DNA from: Variovorax ginsengisoli
GTDB taxonomy: Bacteria > Pseudomonadota > Gammaproteobacteria > Burkholderiales > Burkholderiaceae_C
DNA length: 64,000 nt
NCBI RefSeq assembly: GCF_030811835.1
Contig: NZ_JAUSRO010000007.1
Coordinates: 124,001 to 188,000, forward strand
Reading direction: 5' to 3'
The notes below the pieces were generated by a model. That model was not told the origin of the DNA. It saw nothing but the letters and a program-made list of their open reading frames with translations, and made no database searches. The first letter of the stretch is position 1. Each line of letters starts with the position of its first letter. Of this stretch, positions 54,336-64,000 are shown in pieces. Both the position numbers and the translations under genes were made by a program.

Positions 54336-55547
54336 TCAGCTCATCTTGCAGTTGACGGCGTACGAGTCGCCATAGTTCGTCAGGATGGTGTTGATCAGCT
54401 TGTTCGTGATCTTGCCCTGCGCGTCCTTGCCGATCACGCGCAGGTAGAAGTTCTCGATGGGGTAATGGTTGTTCGCGTACTTGAAGCTGCCGCGCGTCGA
54501 TGCGTAGTTGGCCTTCTTCAGTGCGGCGATGACGGCCTCGCGGTTCTGCGCGTTGCCGCCGGCCTGCTTCACGGCGGCGTCCATCGCCAGGATCACGTCG
54601 TAGGCCTGCGCGGCGTACACCGACGGGTAACGTCCGTTGTATTCCTTCTTGAAGGCGTCGACGAAGGACTTGTTGGCGGCGTTGTCCAGGTCGTGCGCCC
54701 AATGCGAGGTGTTGAACAGGCCCAGCATCGGCTCGCCCACCGCGCCGATCACGTCCTCGTCGGCCGAGAAGCCGCTGGTGACCAGCGTGATGTCCTTGGA
54801 CAGGCCCGCGCCCACGAACTGCTTGATGAAGTTGATGCCCATCGCACCGGGCAGGAAGAAGTAGATCGAGTCGGGCTTGGCCGCGCGGATCTGCGCGAGT
54901 TCGGCGGCGTAGTCGATCTGGCCGAGCTTGGTATAGAGCTCGTCGGCCACCTGGCCCTTGAACTGGCGCTTGACGCCGCCCAGTGCGTCCTTGCCTGCCG
55001 GATAGTTGGGGGCGATCAACACCATCTTCTTGAAGCCGCGGTCCTGTGCAAACTTGCCGGCCGCCTCATGGAACTGGTCGTTCTGGTAGGCGGTGCCGAA
55101 GAAATATGGGCTGCATTGCGCGCCGGCGAACTGGCTGGGCCCGGCATTCGACGACAGGTACGGCACCTTGGCGGCGAACAGCGTCGGGCCGACGGCCAGG
55201 GCGATGTTCGAGCCGATCGGGCCCGAGAACAGGTCGATCTTGTCGCGCTGGATCATCCGGTCGACCAGCTGCTTGGCCTGGTCCGGGCTGCCGCCCATGT
55301 CGGCCTGGACGAACTCCACCGGCTGGCCACCGAGCTTGCCGCCCAGCTGCTTGATGCCCAGCGCGAAGCCGTCACGCGCCTCGGCGCCCAGGGCGGCGAA
55401 GGGGCCGGAGATGTCGAGCGCCAGCCCCACCTTCACGGGATCGGCGAAGGCCGTACCGGCGATGCCGAAGGCGGACGCGAGCATCAGGGAGCGCAGCGTG
55501 CGGGACAGGGCGGTCGCGACGGGCGGCTGGGTGGACTTCGAGCGCAT
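54336..55547 (-). CDS. ABC transporter substrate-binding protein, branched-chain amino acid type
   Basis: A 403-aa periplasmic binding protein. The signal peptide runs through SLMLASAFGIAGTAFA (cleavage before DPVKVGL). The mature part has the type I periplasmic-binding fold of LivJ: VGLALDISGPFAALGAEARD, IDLFSGPIGSNIALAVGP and YDVILAMDAAVKQAGG. The ligand is not clear; similar proteins in Comamonadaceae bind amino acids or aromatic acids. The start at 55547 follows the signal-peptide evidence. A sigma-70 promoter lies about 85 bp upstream. Confidence 0.9.
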   Translation of the reverse strand: MRSKSTQPPVATALSRTLRSLMLASAFGIAGTAFADPVKVGLALDISGPFAALGAEARDGFALGIKQLGGKLGGQPVEFVQADMGGSPDQAKQLVDRMIQRDKIDLFSGPIGSNIALAVGPTLFAAKVPYLSSNAGPSQFAGAQCSPYFFGTAYQNDQFHEAAGKFAQDRGFKKMVLIAPNYPAGKDALGGVKRQFKGQVADELYTKLGQIDYAAELAQIRAAKPDSIYFFLPGAMGINFIKQFVGAGLSKDITLVTSGFSADEDVIGAVGEPMLGLFNTSHWAHDLDNAANKSFVDAFKKEYNGRYPSVYAAQAYDVILAMDAAVKQAGGNAQNREAVIAALKKANYASTRGSFKYANNHYPIENFYLRVIGKDAQGKITNKLINTILTNYGDSYAVNCKMS

Positions 55548-55632
55548 TGGGAAGACTCCGGTAGGTAAGATGGGCACCACTTCGATGCATGCGGCCCCGG
55601 CATTGTGCGGGCCACTTCATTCACAAGTAAAT

Positions 55633-55660
55633 ACTTTATGCCTGAAGCATCTGGTGTCAA
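55633..55660 (-). promoter_or_regulatory. Sigma-70 promoter of the liv-type operon
   Basis: On the minus strand TTGACA (55660-55655) and TAAAGT (55638-55633) are 16 bp apart, in an AT-rich patch of the 207-bp gap between the EamA gene and the substrate-binding protein gene. The predicted leader to 55547 is about 80 nt. Confidence 0.65.
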
Positions 55661-55754
55661 TCGGGCTTGCACGAACAGTGCCAGCCTGAATACCTGCTAC
55701 GGAGTGGGGCGTCGGGTGTCTGGTGTGCCTGGCTGTTGGCGCGCCCCGGCGCCG

Positions 55755-56663
55755 TCAGCCCCGGCGCCAGCGCCCGCCGAACATCACCACCGCCAGCGCC
55801 ATCACCACGCACGCGCTGCCGGCCCATTGCCAGCCTGACACGGTCTCGCCCAGCGCGAGCATGCCCGCGGCCAGGCCGATCACCGGGACGCCCAGGCTGA
55901 AGGGCGCCACCCGGTTGGCCGCATGGCGCTTGAGCAGCCAGGTCCACATCGCATAGGCCGCGACGGTGGCGAACCAGCCCAGGTAGGCCACGCCGGCCCA
56001 GGCGCCGAAGCTCGCGTGCGTCCATTGCCAGCGCGTGGCGGCGGGCTCGAAGAACCAGGCCATCACCGCGAACGGCAGGATGGGCACCAGCGACATCCAC
56101 ACCACGAAGCCCAGCGGGTCGTAGCCCGGCTGCGATTGCTGCGCACGGCGCACGATGATGTTCGACACCGCCCACATTGACGCCGCGCCCAGGTTCAGCA
56201 GCAGGCTCAGCAGGGTGATGCCTCCGCTGGCGCCGCCAAGGTTCACCGCGAAACAGGCCAGCCCCGCCGCAGCCAGCACCAGCCCTGCGCGCAGCGGCCC
56301 GCTGAGCCGCTCGTGCAGCAGGATGATGCCCAGCAACGTGGTGAAGAACACCTGCGTCTGCATCAGCACCGAGGCCAGCGCCGCCGTCATGCCCACCTGC
56401 AATGCCACGAACAGCAGGCCGAACTGCCCGAGCTGCGCCAGCCCGGCCGGCAGCAGCCAACGCCACGACAGCGCCGGCTTCCTGATGAAGAGCAGCAGGG
56501 GCAGCACCGCGAACACATAGCGGAAGGTGCCGAGCTGGAAGGGCGTGAAGTCGCGCAGCGAGAACTTCATCGCGACGAAGTTGAGGCCCCAGATCACCAC
56601 CACGCCGAGCGCGGCGAGGAGATCGAGGCCCATCAGAGGGCTCTGGAGCGAGGCGGCTTTCAT
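55755..56663 (-). CDS. EamA-family (DMT) transporter
   Basis: A 302-aa ten-helix protein with two EamA repeats: VVVIWGLNFVAMKFSLRDF, LLHERLSGPLRAGLVLAAAG, then WAVSNIIVRRAQQSQPGYDP and ALGETVSGWQWAGSACVVMAL. Related to the PECM/RhaT-like exporters; substrate unknown. The start overlaps the CobW stop by 4 bp, so these two genes are coupled. Confidence 0.88.
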   Translation of the reverse strand: MKAASLQSPLMGLDLLAALGVVVIWGLNFVAMKFSLRDFTPFQLGTFRYVFAVLPLLLFIRKPALSWRWLLPAGLAQLGQFGLLFVALQVGMTAALASVLMQTQVFFTTLLGIILLHERLSGPLRAGLVLAAAGLACFAVNLGGASGGITLLSLLLNLGAASMWAVSNIIVRRAQQSQPGYDPLGFVVWMSLVPILPFAVMAWFFEPAATRWQWTHASFGAWAGVAYLGWFATVAAYAMWTWLLKRHAANRVAPFSLGVPVIGLAAGMLALGETVSGWQWAGSACVVMALAVVMFGGRWRRG

Positions 56664-57691
56664 GCAGGGCTTTCGTGCCGGCGCGGGGCGGCCGGCGAGG
56701 GAGGGATGGAGTGTGCGGCCTTCAGCGCCGCTTCAAGCGCCTGCGCTGCCAGGCGGCCGTGGGCACCGATGGCGACCAGCGCGCTGTCGGCATTCGCATC
56801 GGGTGCCGCGTCCTGCGGCGACCAGGCGCGCAGCGAGCCGTGCCGGCCGGCGAACTGCAGCACCGCCCAGCCAAGCCGGTCGGTGCGCACCACGCCCTTG
56901 AGCCGCAGCACGCCCGCGGGCATGGCGCGCAGCAGGTCGCGCAACGCATCCGCGCGGTAGATCGCGTCGTCGGTGACCGACCAGGTGGCGAAGACATCGC
57001 CGTGATGCGGCGCGTGGTCATGGTCATGTGTGCAGCCTGGGGCGCAGCGGTTGCCATGACCGCTTGACGCCAGCGGCGCGCCGAGCAACGCGGCCGGTAC
57101 CTCGGCAAAGCGCGTCTCGTGGCGCGGTGTGCCGGGCACTTCTGCATCGAGCCACACGCGCAGTGCCGCGAGCGAGGCATCGTCGACGCGGTCGCACTGG
57201 TTCAGCACCAGCAGATCCGCCGCCTGCAACTGGCGGCGCACAGTGTCGGCCAGCAGCGGGTCGTCGGCCTGCTCGCGTACCGAGGCGACGTCGACCAGCA
57301 CTACCACGCCGTCGAGTGCGAGCGCCGGGTCGGCCAGGCCGACCTGCGCGATGCGCCACGGGTCCGACACGCCGCTGGCCTCAATCACGATCGCGTCGGG
57401 CCGCGGCACGCTGCCGATCACGCGGATCAGCGCGTCTGTCAGGTCGCCGCCGATCTGGCAGCACACGCAGCCGTTCTGCAGGCTCATCGTGTCGACACCG
57501 CGCGAAGCGACCAGTGCGGCGTCGACGTTGATCGCGCCGAAGTCGTTGACCAGCACCGCCAGCCGGCGGCCATCGTTGTTCTCGAGCAGGCGGTTGAGCA
57601 GCGTCGTCTTGCCGGTGCCGAGAAAGCCACCGATCACCGTCAGCGGGATGCGCCCACCGTGTGAATGCGCGTGGGCTTCGTGTGGGCTCAT
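56660..57691 (-). CDS. CobW/COG0523-family GTPase
   Basis: A 343-aa G3E GTPase: Walker A GGFLGTGKTTLLNRLL, the metal-binding CxCC motif QNGCVCCQIGGDL, LLVLNQCDRVDD (NKxD-like), and a histidine-rich loop (CTHDHDHAPHHGDV) before the C-terminal domain. Such proteins are zinc or cobalt chaperones that deliver metal to target enzymes. The neighbours, a DMT transporter (4-bp overlap) and a metal-dependent amidohydrolase (4-bp overlap), suggest the amidohydrolase as a client, which is only an inference from coupling. The metal specificity cannot be read. Confidence 0.9.
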   Translation of the reverse strand: MSPHEAHAHSHGGRIPLTVIGGFLGTGKTTLLNRLLENNDGRRLAVLVNDFGAINVDAALVASRGVDTMSLQNGCVCCQIGGDLTDALIRVIGSVPRPDAIVIEASGVSDPWRIAQVGLADPALALDGVVVLVDVASVREQADDPLLADTVRRQLQAADLLVLNQCDRVDDASLAALRVWLDAEVPGTPRHETRFAEVPAALLGAPLASSGHGNRCAPGCTHDHDHAPHHGDVFATWSVTDDAIYRADALRDLLRAMPAGVLRLKGVVRTDRLGWAVLQFAGRHGSLRAWSPQDAAPDANADSALVAIGAHGRLAAQALEAALKAAHSIPPSPAAPRRHESPA

Positions 57692-59337
57692 GCCGCCTTC
57701 GGCAGCGGCACCGCGCGCCCGCCGATGACTGTGCCGAGCACCTGCACGTCCTTCAGCGCCTCGGGCGCAACGGCCAATGGGTCATCGCCCAGCACGCAGA
57801 AGTCGGCGTACTTGCCGATTTCGATCGAACCGACCAAGTGGTCCAGCGCCAGCGTGAAGGCGGCGCCCAGGGTGATGGCGCGCAGCGCGTCGGCCACCGA
57901 GATGCATTCGGACTGGCCCAACTGGTGGCCGGTGGACGTGAGCCGGTTGACCGCGCACCACGCCGTGAAGATTGGACCGAGCGGTGTGATCGGCGCATCG
58001 GAATGGATGGCCAGTGGCACGCCGGCGGCCAGCGCGGTGCCGCAGGCATCCATGCGCATCGCGCGGTCGGGGCCCATGGTCAGTTCGCGGTGCGCGTCGC
58101 CCCAGTAGTAGAGGTGGTTGGCGAACAGGTTCACGCACATGCCCAGCCGCGCCATGCGCGCGAACTGTGCCGCGTCGGCCATCTGGCAATGCTGCAGCGT
58201 GTGGCGGTGGTCGGCGCGCGGATGCGCTTCCAATGCCGCTTCGATGGCATCGAGGGCCAGCTCGGTCGCCTCGTCGCCGTTGGTGTGGATGTGCAGCTGG
58301 AAGCCGGCCGCGTGGAACTGGGCAATCGACGCCTTCAATTGGGCCGGCGGCAGGATCCAGATGCCGTTGGGCGCACCGTTGAAGTAGCCGGGCCAGCGCA
58401 CGCGCGCGGTGAAGCCCTGGATCGACCCGTCGACCACGATCTTCACCAGGCCGTAGTGCAGCTTGTCGTTGCCGGCGGCCTGGCGCTCTCGGATGCGCGC
58501 GATGCCGGCGTCGATGCTCGACGACTCGACCATGCTGATGTAGGCCGGCACCAGCCGCACCGGGAAATCGGGCTCGGCCGTGACTTCGGCGAGCGCGGCG
58601 TGGTTGAAGTCCGACAGGTCGTTGACAAGGTCGGTCGCGGTGGTCACGCCGGCGTGCTGCGCCATCTGGCCAAACATGCGCAAGGCCGACGGGGTCGAGC
58701 CCGCCACGCGAAAGATGTTGCCGGTGAGCCGTGTGATGGGGAACATCGCCGCGAACTCCTGCAACTCGCCGCTCGGCTCGCCATCGTCGAAGCGCGCGAT
58801 GCCTTCGATCTCGGTGTCGCGTGTGATGCCGGCCTGCGCCAGCGCCGCGCTGTTCACGTTCATCAGGTGCTGGCTCGCATGCAGGATGACGACGGCGCGC
58901 GTGGTCGACACGCGGTCCAAGTGGTGCACCGTCATGCGCTCGCGGCCGAAGAAGATCGGGTCGAAGCCCCAGGCCAGCAGCGGCGCGGCCGGGTCGGTCA
59001 TGGTGGCCTCGATGGCGCAGAGGCGCTCGATCACGGCCTCGAAGTCGACGCAGCCGCTCCAGACCTTGCCGTCGGGCGCGGTGCGCGCATGGAAGCCGAC
59101 GAACGGAAATTGCCACAGCCCGCCGGCCATCAGGTGCGAGTGGCCTTCGACCAGGCCGGGCATCAGCACGTTGTCGGCAAAGCGCGTGTCGAGCGTGAAG
59201 TCGCCCCAGGCCTGCATGCGTGCGAGGTCGCCCACGGCCAGCACCTTGCCGTCGCGCACCGCGACGTGCGTCGCCTCCGGCTGCATCGGGTTCATGGTGA
59301 GGATCTTGCGGGCCTGGAAGACGGTGATGTCGGTCAT
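57688..59337 (-). CDS. YtcJ-like amidohydrolase
   Basis: A 549-aa metal-dependent hydrolase of the amidohydrolase superfamily. Metal-binding HSH is in LVEGHSHLMAGG, a second His in LHIHTNGDEATELA, another in DHRHTLQHCQMAD, and the final Asp in AIHSDAPITPLGP. The N-terminal TMNPMQPEATHVAVRDGKVL is the usual beta-strand cap, and DFCVLGDDPL the C-terminal cap. The substrate is unknown (an amide or N-formyl compound). The start at 59337 was preferred to an upstream TTG. It overlaps the CobW gene by 4 bp and lies 28 bp downstream of the dipeptide ABC genes. Confidence 0.87.
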   Translation of the reverse strand: MTDITVFQARKILTMNPMQPEATHVAVRDGKVLAVGDLARMQAWGDFTLDTRFADNVLMPGLVEGHSHLMAGGLWQFPFVGFHARTAPDGKVWSGCVDFEAVIERLCAIEATMTDPAAPLLAWGFDPIFFGRERMTVHHLDRVSTTRAVVILHASQHLMNVNSAALAQAGITRDTEIEGIARFDDGEPSGELQEFAAMFPITRLTGNIFRVAGSTPSALRMFGQMAQHAGVTTATDLVNDLSDFNHAALAEVTAEPDFPVRLVPAYISMVESSSIDAGIARIRERQAAGNDKLHYGLVKIVVDGSIQGFTARVRWPGYFNGAPNGIWILPPAQLKASIAQFHAAGFQLHIHTNGDEATELALDAIEAALEAHPRADHRHTLQHCQMADAAQFARMARLGMCVNLFANHLYYWGDAHRELTMGPDRAMRMDACGTALAAGVPLAIHSDAPITPLGPIFTAWCAVNRLTSTGHQLGQSECISVADALRAITLGAAFTLALDHLVGSIEIGKYADFCVLGDDPLAVAPEALKDVQVLGTVIGGRAVPLPKAA

Positions 59338-59365
59338 GGAAGCAGAAGGTTGGGTCAATGAAGGC

Positions 59366-60465
59366 TCAGGCGGCCAGCGGCAGCGCCTGTGGGATCACGG
59401 GCAGTTCGAGCGGTGCCATGGCCTTGCCGTCCATCACCTGGACGCGTCGGCAGCGCACCCAGTGGTCGGCCTCGACCTGCACCAGCGGCGGCAGCGCCTC
59501 GGCGCAGGCCGGCTCGGCCACCGGGCAGCGGCCGGCGAAGCGGCAGCCCGGCGGCGGCGAGATGGGGCTGGGTGGGTCACCGCTGAGCTGGATGCGCTGC
59601 GCCGCGCGCGCCCGGCCCCCCCGCACATCGGGCACGGCCGACATCAGCGCCACGCTGTAGGGGTGCAGCGGCCGCGCGAAGAAGGCCTTGCGCGGCGCGC
59701 GCTCGACGATCTGGCCGAGGTACATCACCGCGATCTCATCGCAGATGTGCTCGACCACGGCCATGTCGTGCGAGATGAAGAGGTAGGTCAGACCGAGCTC
59801 GCGCTGCAGCTTGACCAGCAGGTTCAGGATCTGCGCGCGGATCGCGATGTCCAGCGCCGAGACCGGCTCGTCGCACACCACCAGTTCAGGGTTGGTCGCC
59901 AGCGCCCGTGCGATGTTGATGCGCTGGCGCTGGCCACCGGAGAACTGGTGCGGGAACAGGTTCTTCTGTTCGGGCCGCAGGCCCACGGCGGTGAAGAGCT
60001 CGTCCACGCGCCTGGCGCGTTCGTCCGCCGTGCCGATCTTCATCAGGTCGAGCGGCGCGCGCACCGCGTCGCCCACGCGCTGGCGCGGGTTGAGCGACGA
60101 GTACGGGTCCTGAAAGATGATCTGCAGGCGGCGTCGTGCTTCGCGCATCGCGTCGTCGCCCAGCAGGCTCAGGTCCGTGGTGCCCAGCCGCACGCTGCCC
60201 TCGGTGATGGGCGCGAGCCGCATCACCGCGAGCGCGGTCGTGGTCTTGCCGGAACCCGACTCGCCGACCACCGCCAGCGTGGTGCCGCGGCGCACTTCGA
60301 AGGACACACCGTCGACCGCTTTCACCACCTCGGGCGCCTTGAACAGCCCCGCACTGGGGCGCGGGAAGTGCACCTTGAGGTCAGTGACGGTCAGCAGCAC
60401 CGGCGACGGCGTTGGCGGCGACGTGGGTGCCGACGAGTCGGCGACGGCGGTAACAAGCGTCGGGC

Positions 60466-60469
<4 letters not shown>
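59366..60469 (-). CDS. Dipeptide/oligopeptide ABC transporter ATP-binding protein (DppF type)
   Basis: A 367-aa ATPase: Walker A VVGESGSGKTTTALAV, signature FSGGQRQRINIARAL, Walker B ELVVCDEPVSALDI and the C-terminal oligopeptide domain with the Cys pattern GCRFAGRCPVAEPAC, a probable metal or Fe-S site. The start overlaps the preceding ATPase gene by 4 bp. Substrate: peptides or other compounds typical of this family, such as nickel or glutathione, unresolved. Confidence 0.93.
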
Positions 60470-61476
<1,007 letters not shown>

Positions 61477-61503
61477 GCGCGTGATCCCGTTTTTCGTGGA
61501 ACA

Positions 61504-61590
61504 CCGCGGAACCGGCTTCGCCGGGCCGCAGGTGTTGCCCCCTGCAAGGGGGTTGGCGAAGCGACACGAAGTGCGCGAAGACTGGGGGTG
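61504..61590 (-). repeat. Dispersed palindromic repeat, copy 2
   Basis: On the minus strand this matches the 17696-17780 copy: the 20-base block GGCCCGGCGAAGCCGGTTCC is identical (plus coordinates 61508-61527) and GCACTTCGTGTC is identical (61563-61574). Between them sits a perfect CCCCCTTGCAGGGGG-type hairpin. It occupies the gap between the permease gene and the DppD-type gene of one operon. Confidence 0.75.
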
Positions 61591-61600
61591 TGCTTCATTG

Positions 61601-62485
61601 CTAGCGTTCCCTCAACTTCGGATTCAGCGCATCGTTCAGGCCGTCGCCGATCAGACTGACCGCGAGCACCGTGAGGAAGATCGCGGCACCGGGAAAAGCC
61701 ACTGCCCACCAGCATGACAGCACGTACTGCCGGCTCGAGCCGATCATCATTCCCCAGCTCATCTGGTTCGGGTCGCCCAGGCCGAGGAAGGACAGGCCCG
61801 CCTCGAACAGGATGGCCGAGCCCACCGCCAGCGTGGCCGACACGATCAGCGGCGCGAAGGCGTTCGGCAGGATCACCTTCCAGATGATGCGGGCGTGGCC
61901 CGCACCGATGGAGCGCTCGGCCCGCACGAATTCCATGTCGCGGTAGCGCATGAATTCGCCACGCGCGAGCCGCGCCGTGCCCGGCCAGCTCACCAGCCCG
62001 ATCGACAGCGTGACGGTGACCAGCGAGGGCGAGAAGAGCGTGACCACGACCATCGCGAAAAGCAATGCCGGCAGCACCTGGAAGAACTCGGTCACGCGCA
62101 TCAACGCCCCGTCGACCTTGCCGCCGTAGTAGCCCGCGAAGGCGCCGACAGTGATGCCGATGAGCACCGACAGCAGCGCCGCGGTGGCACCCACCAGCAG
62201 CGTGGCCCGGCCGCCGTAGAGCAGCGCGGTCATCACGTCGCGGCCCAGGTAGTCGGTACCGAACCAGGACTCGGCGTCGAAGGGGGGCGTGAGTGGTGCG
62301 GCGCGTATCTCGAACGGATCGGCCACGTAGAGCATGGGCCCGAACACCGACAGCAGGACGATAGCCGTGAGCATCGCCAGCCCGGCCACGGCCGAGGGGT
62401 TGCGCGCGAACATGCGCAGCGCTTCAAGGAAGGGCGAGGGCGCCTTGACGGGCACCGCAGCGGCCACGGGAAGAATGGCGGACAT
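61601..62485 (-). CDS. Dipeptide/oligopeptide ABC transporter permease (DppC type)
   Basis: A 294-aa permease with about six helices. N-terminal MFARNPSAVAGLAMLTAIVL and the DppC landmark FGTDYLGRDVMTALLYGGR; the EAA loop is FVRAERSIGAGHARIIWKVILP. The C-terminal GDGLNDALNPKLRER is typical. Start at 62485, two bases after the preceding permease stop. Confidence 0.94.
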   Translation of the reverse strand: MSAILPVAAAVPVKAPSPFLEALRMFARNPSAVAGLAMLTAIVLLSVFGPMLYVADPFEIRAAPLTPPFDAESWFGTDYLGRDVMTALLYGGRATLLVGATAALLSVLIGITVGAFAGYYGGKVDGALMRVTEFFQVLPALLFAMVVVTLFSPSLVTVTLSIGLVSWPGTARLARGEFMRYRDMEFVRAERSIGAGHARIIWKVILPNAFAPLIVSATLAVGSAILFEAGLSFLGLGDPNQMSWGMMIGSSRQYVLSCWWAVAFPGAAIFLTVLAVSLIGDGLNDALNPKLRER

Positions 62486-62487
62486 GT

Positions 62488-63462
62488 TCAGCGGCTCTTG
62501 ATGCGGGGGTCGACCAGGCGGTAGGCGAGGTCGGTGAGCTGGTTCATCACCAGCACCACGACCGACGAGAACAGCAGCACGCCGAGCACCGTCGGGTAGT
62601 CGCGGCGCAGCACGGCCTCGAAGGCGAGGCGGCCCAGGCCGGGCCAGTTGAACACCGTCTCGACCAGGATCGCGCCGGCCATGACGTTGCCGAACTGCAG
62701 GCCCAGCACCGTGATCACCGGCAGCACCGCGTTGCGCAGCGCGTGCTTGTAGAGCACGAAGCGCTCGGCCAGGCCCTTGGCGCGCGCCGTGCGGATGAAG
62801 TCGGCGCCCAGCACTTCGAGCATGCTGGCGCGTGCAAGCCGGCTGTACTGCGCGAGGTACACGAGGCCCAGCGTGACCGAGGGCAGCACCAGGTGATGCG
62901 CCACGTCGAGCACGTCGCGCCAGCCGCCACCGGACGCATCGACCGAGCGCATGTCGGAGATCGGGAAGATCGGGATGGCCGCCGCGAAGACGATCACCAG
63001 CATCATTCCGCTCCAGAACACCGGCGCCGCGAAGCCCACCATCGACAGCACCGTGATGGCCTGAGACAGCCAGCCGTTGGGCTTGCGTGCGGCCAGCACG
63101 CCGAGCGCCGTGCCGGCCAGGAAGGCCCACAGCACCGAGCACACCACCAGCAGCAGCGTGGGCGGAATGCGCTCGGCGATCAGCCCCGACACCGGCAGGT
63201 TGAAGAAGTACGAGTAGCCCAGGTCGAGCTGCGCCACGCGCGCCAGGTACACGCCCAGCTGCACCGGCAGCGGCTTGTCCAGCCCGTGGCTCGCGCGCAG
63301 TTCGGCCTTGAGTTCTTCGGACATGCCGCCGCTGGCGCCGGCGATGGTCTCCACCGGGTCGCCCGGCGCGGCGTGCACCAGCACGAAGTTGAGGACCACC
63401 ACCGCCGCGATCAGCAGGAAGGCCTGCAGCAGGCGCTGGGCGATGAAGCGCAAGACATTCAT
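62488..63462 (-). CDS. Dipeptide/oligopeptide ABC transporter permease (DppB type)
   Basis: A 324-aa permease with about six helices. FIAQRLLQAFLLIAAVVVLNF starts the protein. The family sequence FVLVHAAPGDPV and the EAA-loop RTARAKGLAERFVLYKHAL identify it. It follows the binding protein gene by 9 bp. Confidence 0.94.
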   Translation of the reverse strand: MNVLRFIAQRLLQAFLLIAAVVVLNFVLVHAAPGDPVETIAGASGGMSEELKAELRASHGLDKPLPVQLGVYLARVAQLDLGYSYFFNLPVSGLIAERIPPTLLLVVCSVLWAFLAGTALGVLAARKPNGWLSQAITVLSMVGFAAPVFWSGMMLVIVFAAAIPIFPISDMRSVDASGGGWRDVLDVAHHLVLPSVTLGLVYLAQYSRLARASMLEVLGADFIRTARAKGLAERFVLYKHALRNAVLPVITVLGLQFGNVMAGAILVETVFNWPGLGRLAFEAVLRRDYPTVLGVLLFSSVVVLVMNQLTDLAYRLVDPRIKSR

Positions 63463-63471
63463 GGTGCGCGC

Positions 63472-64000
63472 CTACTTGAGGTAGACCTCGTCGAGCGGCG
63501 ACGCCGGGCCCCAGATCGACACCGGCACGTTGGCCACGCGCTTGACGGTGGCCGTGTGGTACGGCACCAGGTTCAGGTAGACGATCGGCACGTCGTCCGT
63601 CACGATCTTCTCGAAGGTCGCGTAGTAGGCCTTGCGCTTGACCGGGTCGAGCAGCGAGCCCGCCTGGTTCAGCAGTTCGTCGACCTTCGGGTTGGCGTAC
63701 GACTGCGTGTTGGTCCACACCACCGGTTTGATGTTGGTCGACAGGTAGGTGCGGTGCACGCCGATCACCGGGTCGCCCCAGTTGAAGACCGTGTCCATCG
63801 TCATGTCGAAGTCGTGCGCGGCGATGCGCTTGGCCCAGGTCGGGAAGTCGGCCGAGGCGCGCACGTCGAGCGTGATGCCCACCTTCTTGAGCTGCGAGCG
63901 CAGGTACTCGGCCACGTTCTTCTGCTGCTCGTCCTGCCCGGGGATGTAGTCGATGGTGAGCTTGAAGCGCTCGCCGTCGGCGTTGGCCTTGTAGCCGGCC
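63472..64000 (-). CDS. Peptide ABC transporter substrate-binding protein, C-terminal part
   Basis: Partial gene, with 176 residues of the C-terminus visible; the 5' end is beyond the right edge. It belongs to the SBP_bac_5 family: EYLRSQLKKVGITLDVRASA, then DFDMTMDTVFNWGDPVIGVH and TDDVPIVYLNLVPYHTATVK. It is the periplasmic binding protein of the downstream permease and ATPase genes. The WGDPVIG sequence is family-typical. The ligand is not readable. Confidence 0.9.
   Translation of the reverse strand, partial: AGYKANADGERFKLTIDYIPGQDEQQKNVAEYLRSQLKKVGITLDVRASADFPTWAKRIAAHDFDMTMDTVFNWGDPVIGVHRTYLSTNIKPVVWTNTQSYANPKVDELLNQAGSLLDPVKRKAYYATFEKIVTDDVPIVYLNLVPYHTATVKRVANVPVSIWGPASPLDEVYLK

Overview
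The window is dense, high-GC chromosomal DNA with almost no spacer sequence. Codon use, gene neighbourhoods and protein content point to a betaproteobacterium of the Comamonadaceae, most likely Variovorax or a close relative. Supporting landmarks are the smg-dprA-def-fmt run, yajC-secD-secF, pgk-pyk-fba-purC-purE-purK, tsaB-rimI-UDG-like-pyrF, the homogentisate pathway, several ABC importers, and a dispersed repeat family of a type I associate with Comamonadaceae. I see no rRNA, tRNA, CRISPR array, prophage or insertion sequence.

Layout. 1-8.5 kb: a nitrilase-family gene (cut by the window edge) coupled to a YhdP/AsmA-like protein, divergent from glnE, which overlaps an rlpA-like lipoprotein gene. 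8.5-17.2 kb: a lipid-modification and oxidative-stress block. It has a di-iron ferritin-like protein, a secreted glutathione peroxidase, a 342-bp gene-free stretch with a strongly structured RNA candidate, and then seven co-directional genes joined mostly by 4-bp overlaps (FAD oxidoreductase, DUF1365, cyclopropane-fatty-acid synthase, chalcone-isomerase-like, GPH-type transporter, DUF3833 lipoprotein, SDR). 17.3-20.7 kb: yajC-secD-secF with a strong terminator. 20.7-26.2 kb: smg, dprA and a shortened LysM-family relative on the minus strand; def, a BamE-like lipoprotein, fmt and azlCD on the plus strand. 26.3-38.9 kb: lower glycolysis and purine genes, interrupted by a desaturase, a lipoprotein hydrolase, a META lipoprotein, an unusual HTH-aspartate carbamoyltransferase fusion, and cnoX. 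38.9-46.7 kb: a secreted lipase-like lipoprotein, PBP4, an EamA transporter, tsaB-rimI-UDG-like-pyrF. 46-50.9 kb: IclR regulator divergent from hmgA-fahA, then two acyl-CoA thioesterases. 50.9-64 kb, minus strand: a branched-chain-type ABC importer (five genes), an EamA transporter, a CobW GTPase, a YtcJ-type amidohydrolase and a dipeptide-type ABC importer running off the right edge.

Most noteworthy. (1) The 432-aa aspartate carbamoyltransferase carries an N-terminal helix-turn-helix. Its promoter spacer holds a near-perfect 27-bp palindrome, a second copy lies 233 bp away in the codons for the interdomain linker, and the start codon sits where transcription should begin. It looks like a self-regulating enzyme-repressor with a leaderless mRNA. 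(2) At 10258-10400 a hairpin is followed by a three-way junction with an 11-bp closing stem, a 32-nt all-pyrimidine loop rich in anti-Shine-Dalgarno sequence, and a terminal U run; a repeated 10-mer allows an alternative fold. (3) The degenerate UDG-fold protein next to rimI begins with a peptide resembling the DnaX-binding N-terminus of HolD, which sits beside rimI in E. coli. (4) Two copies of a dispersed palindromic repeat lie inside operons.
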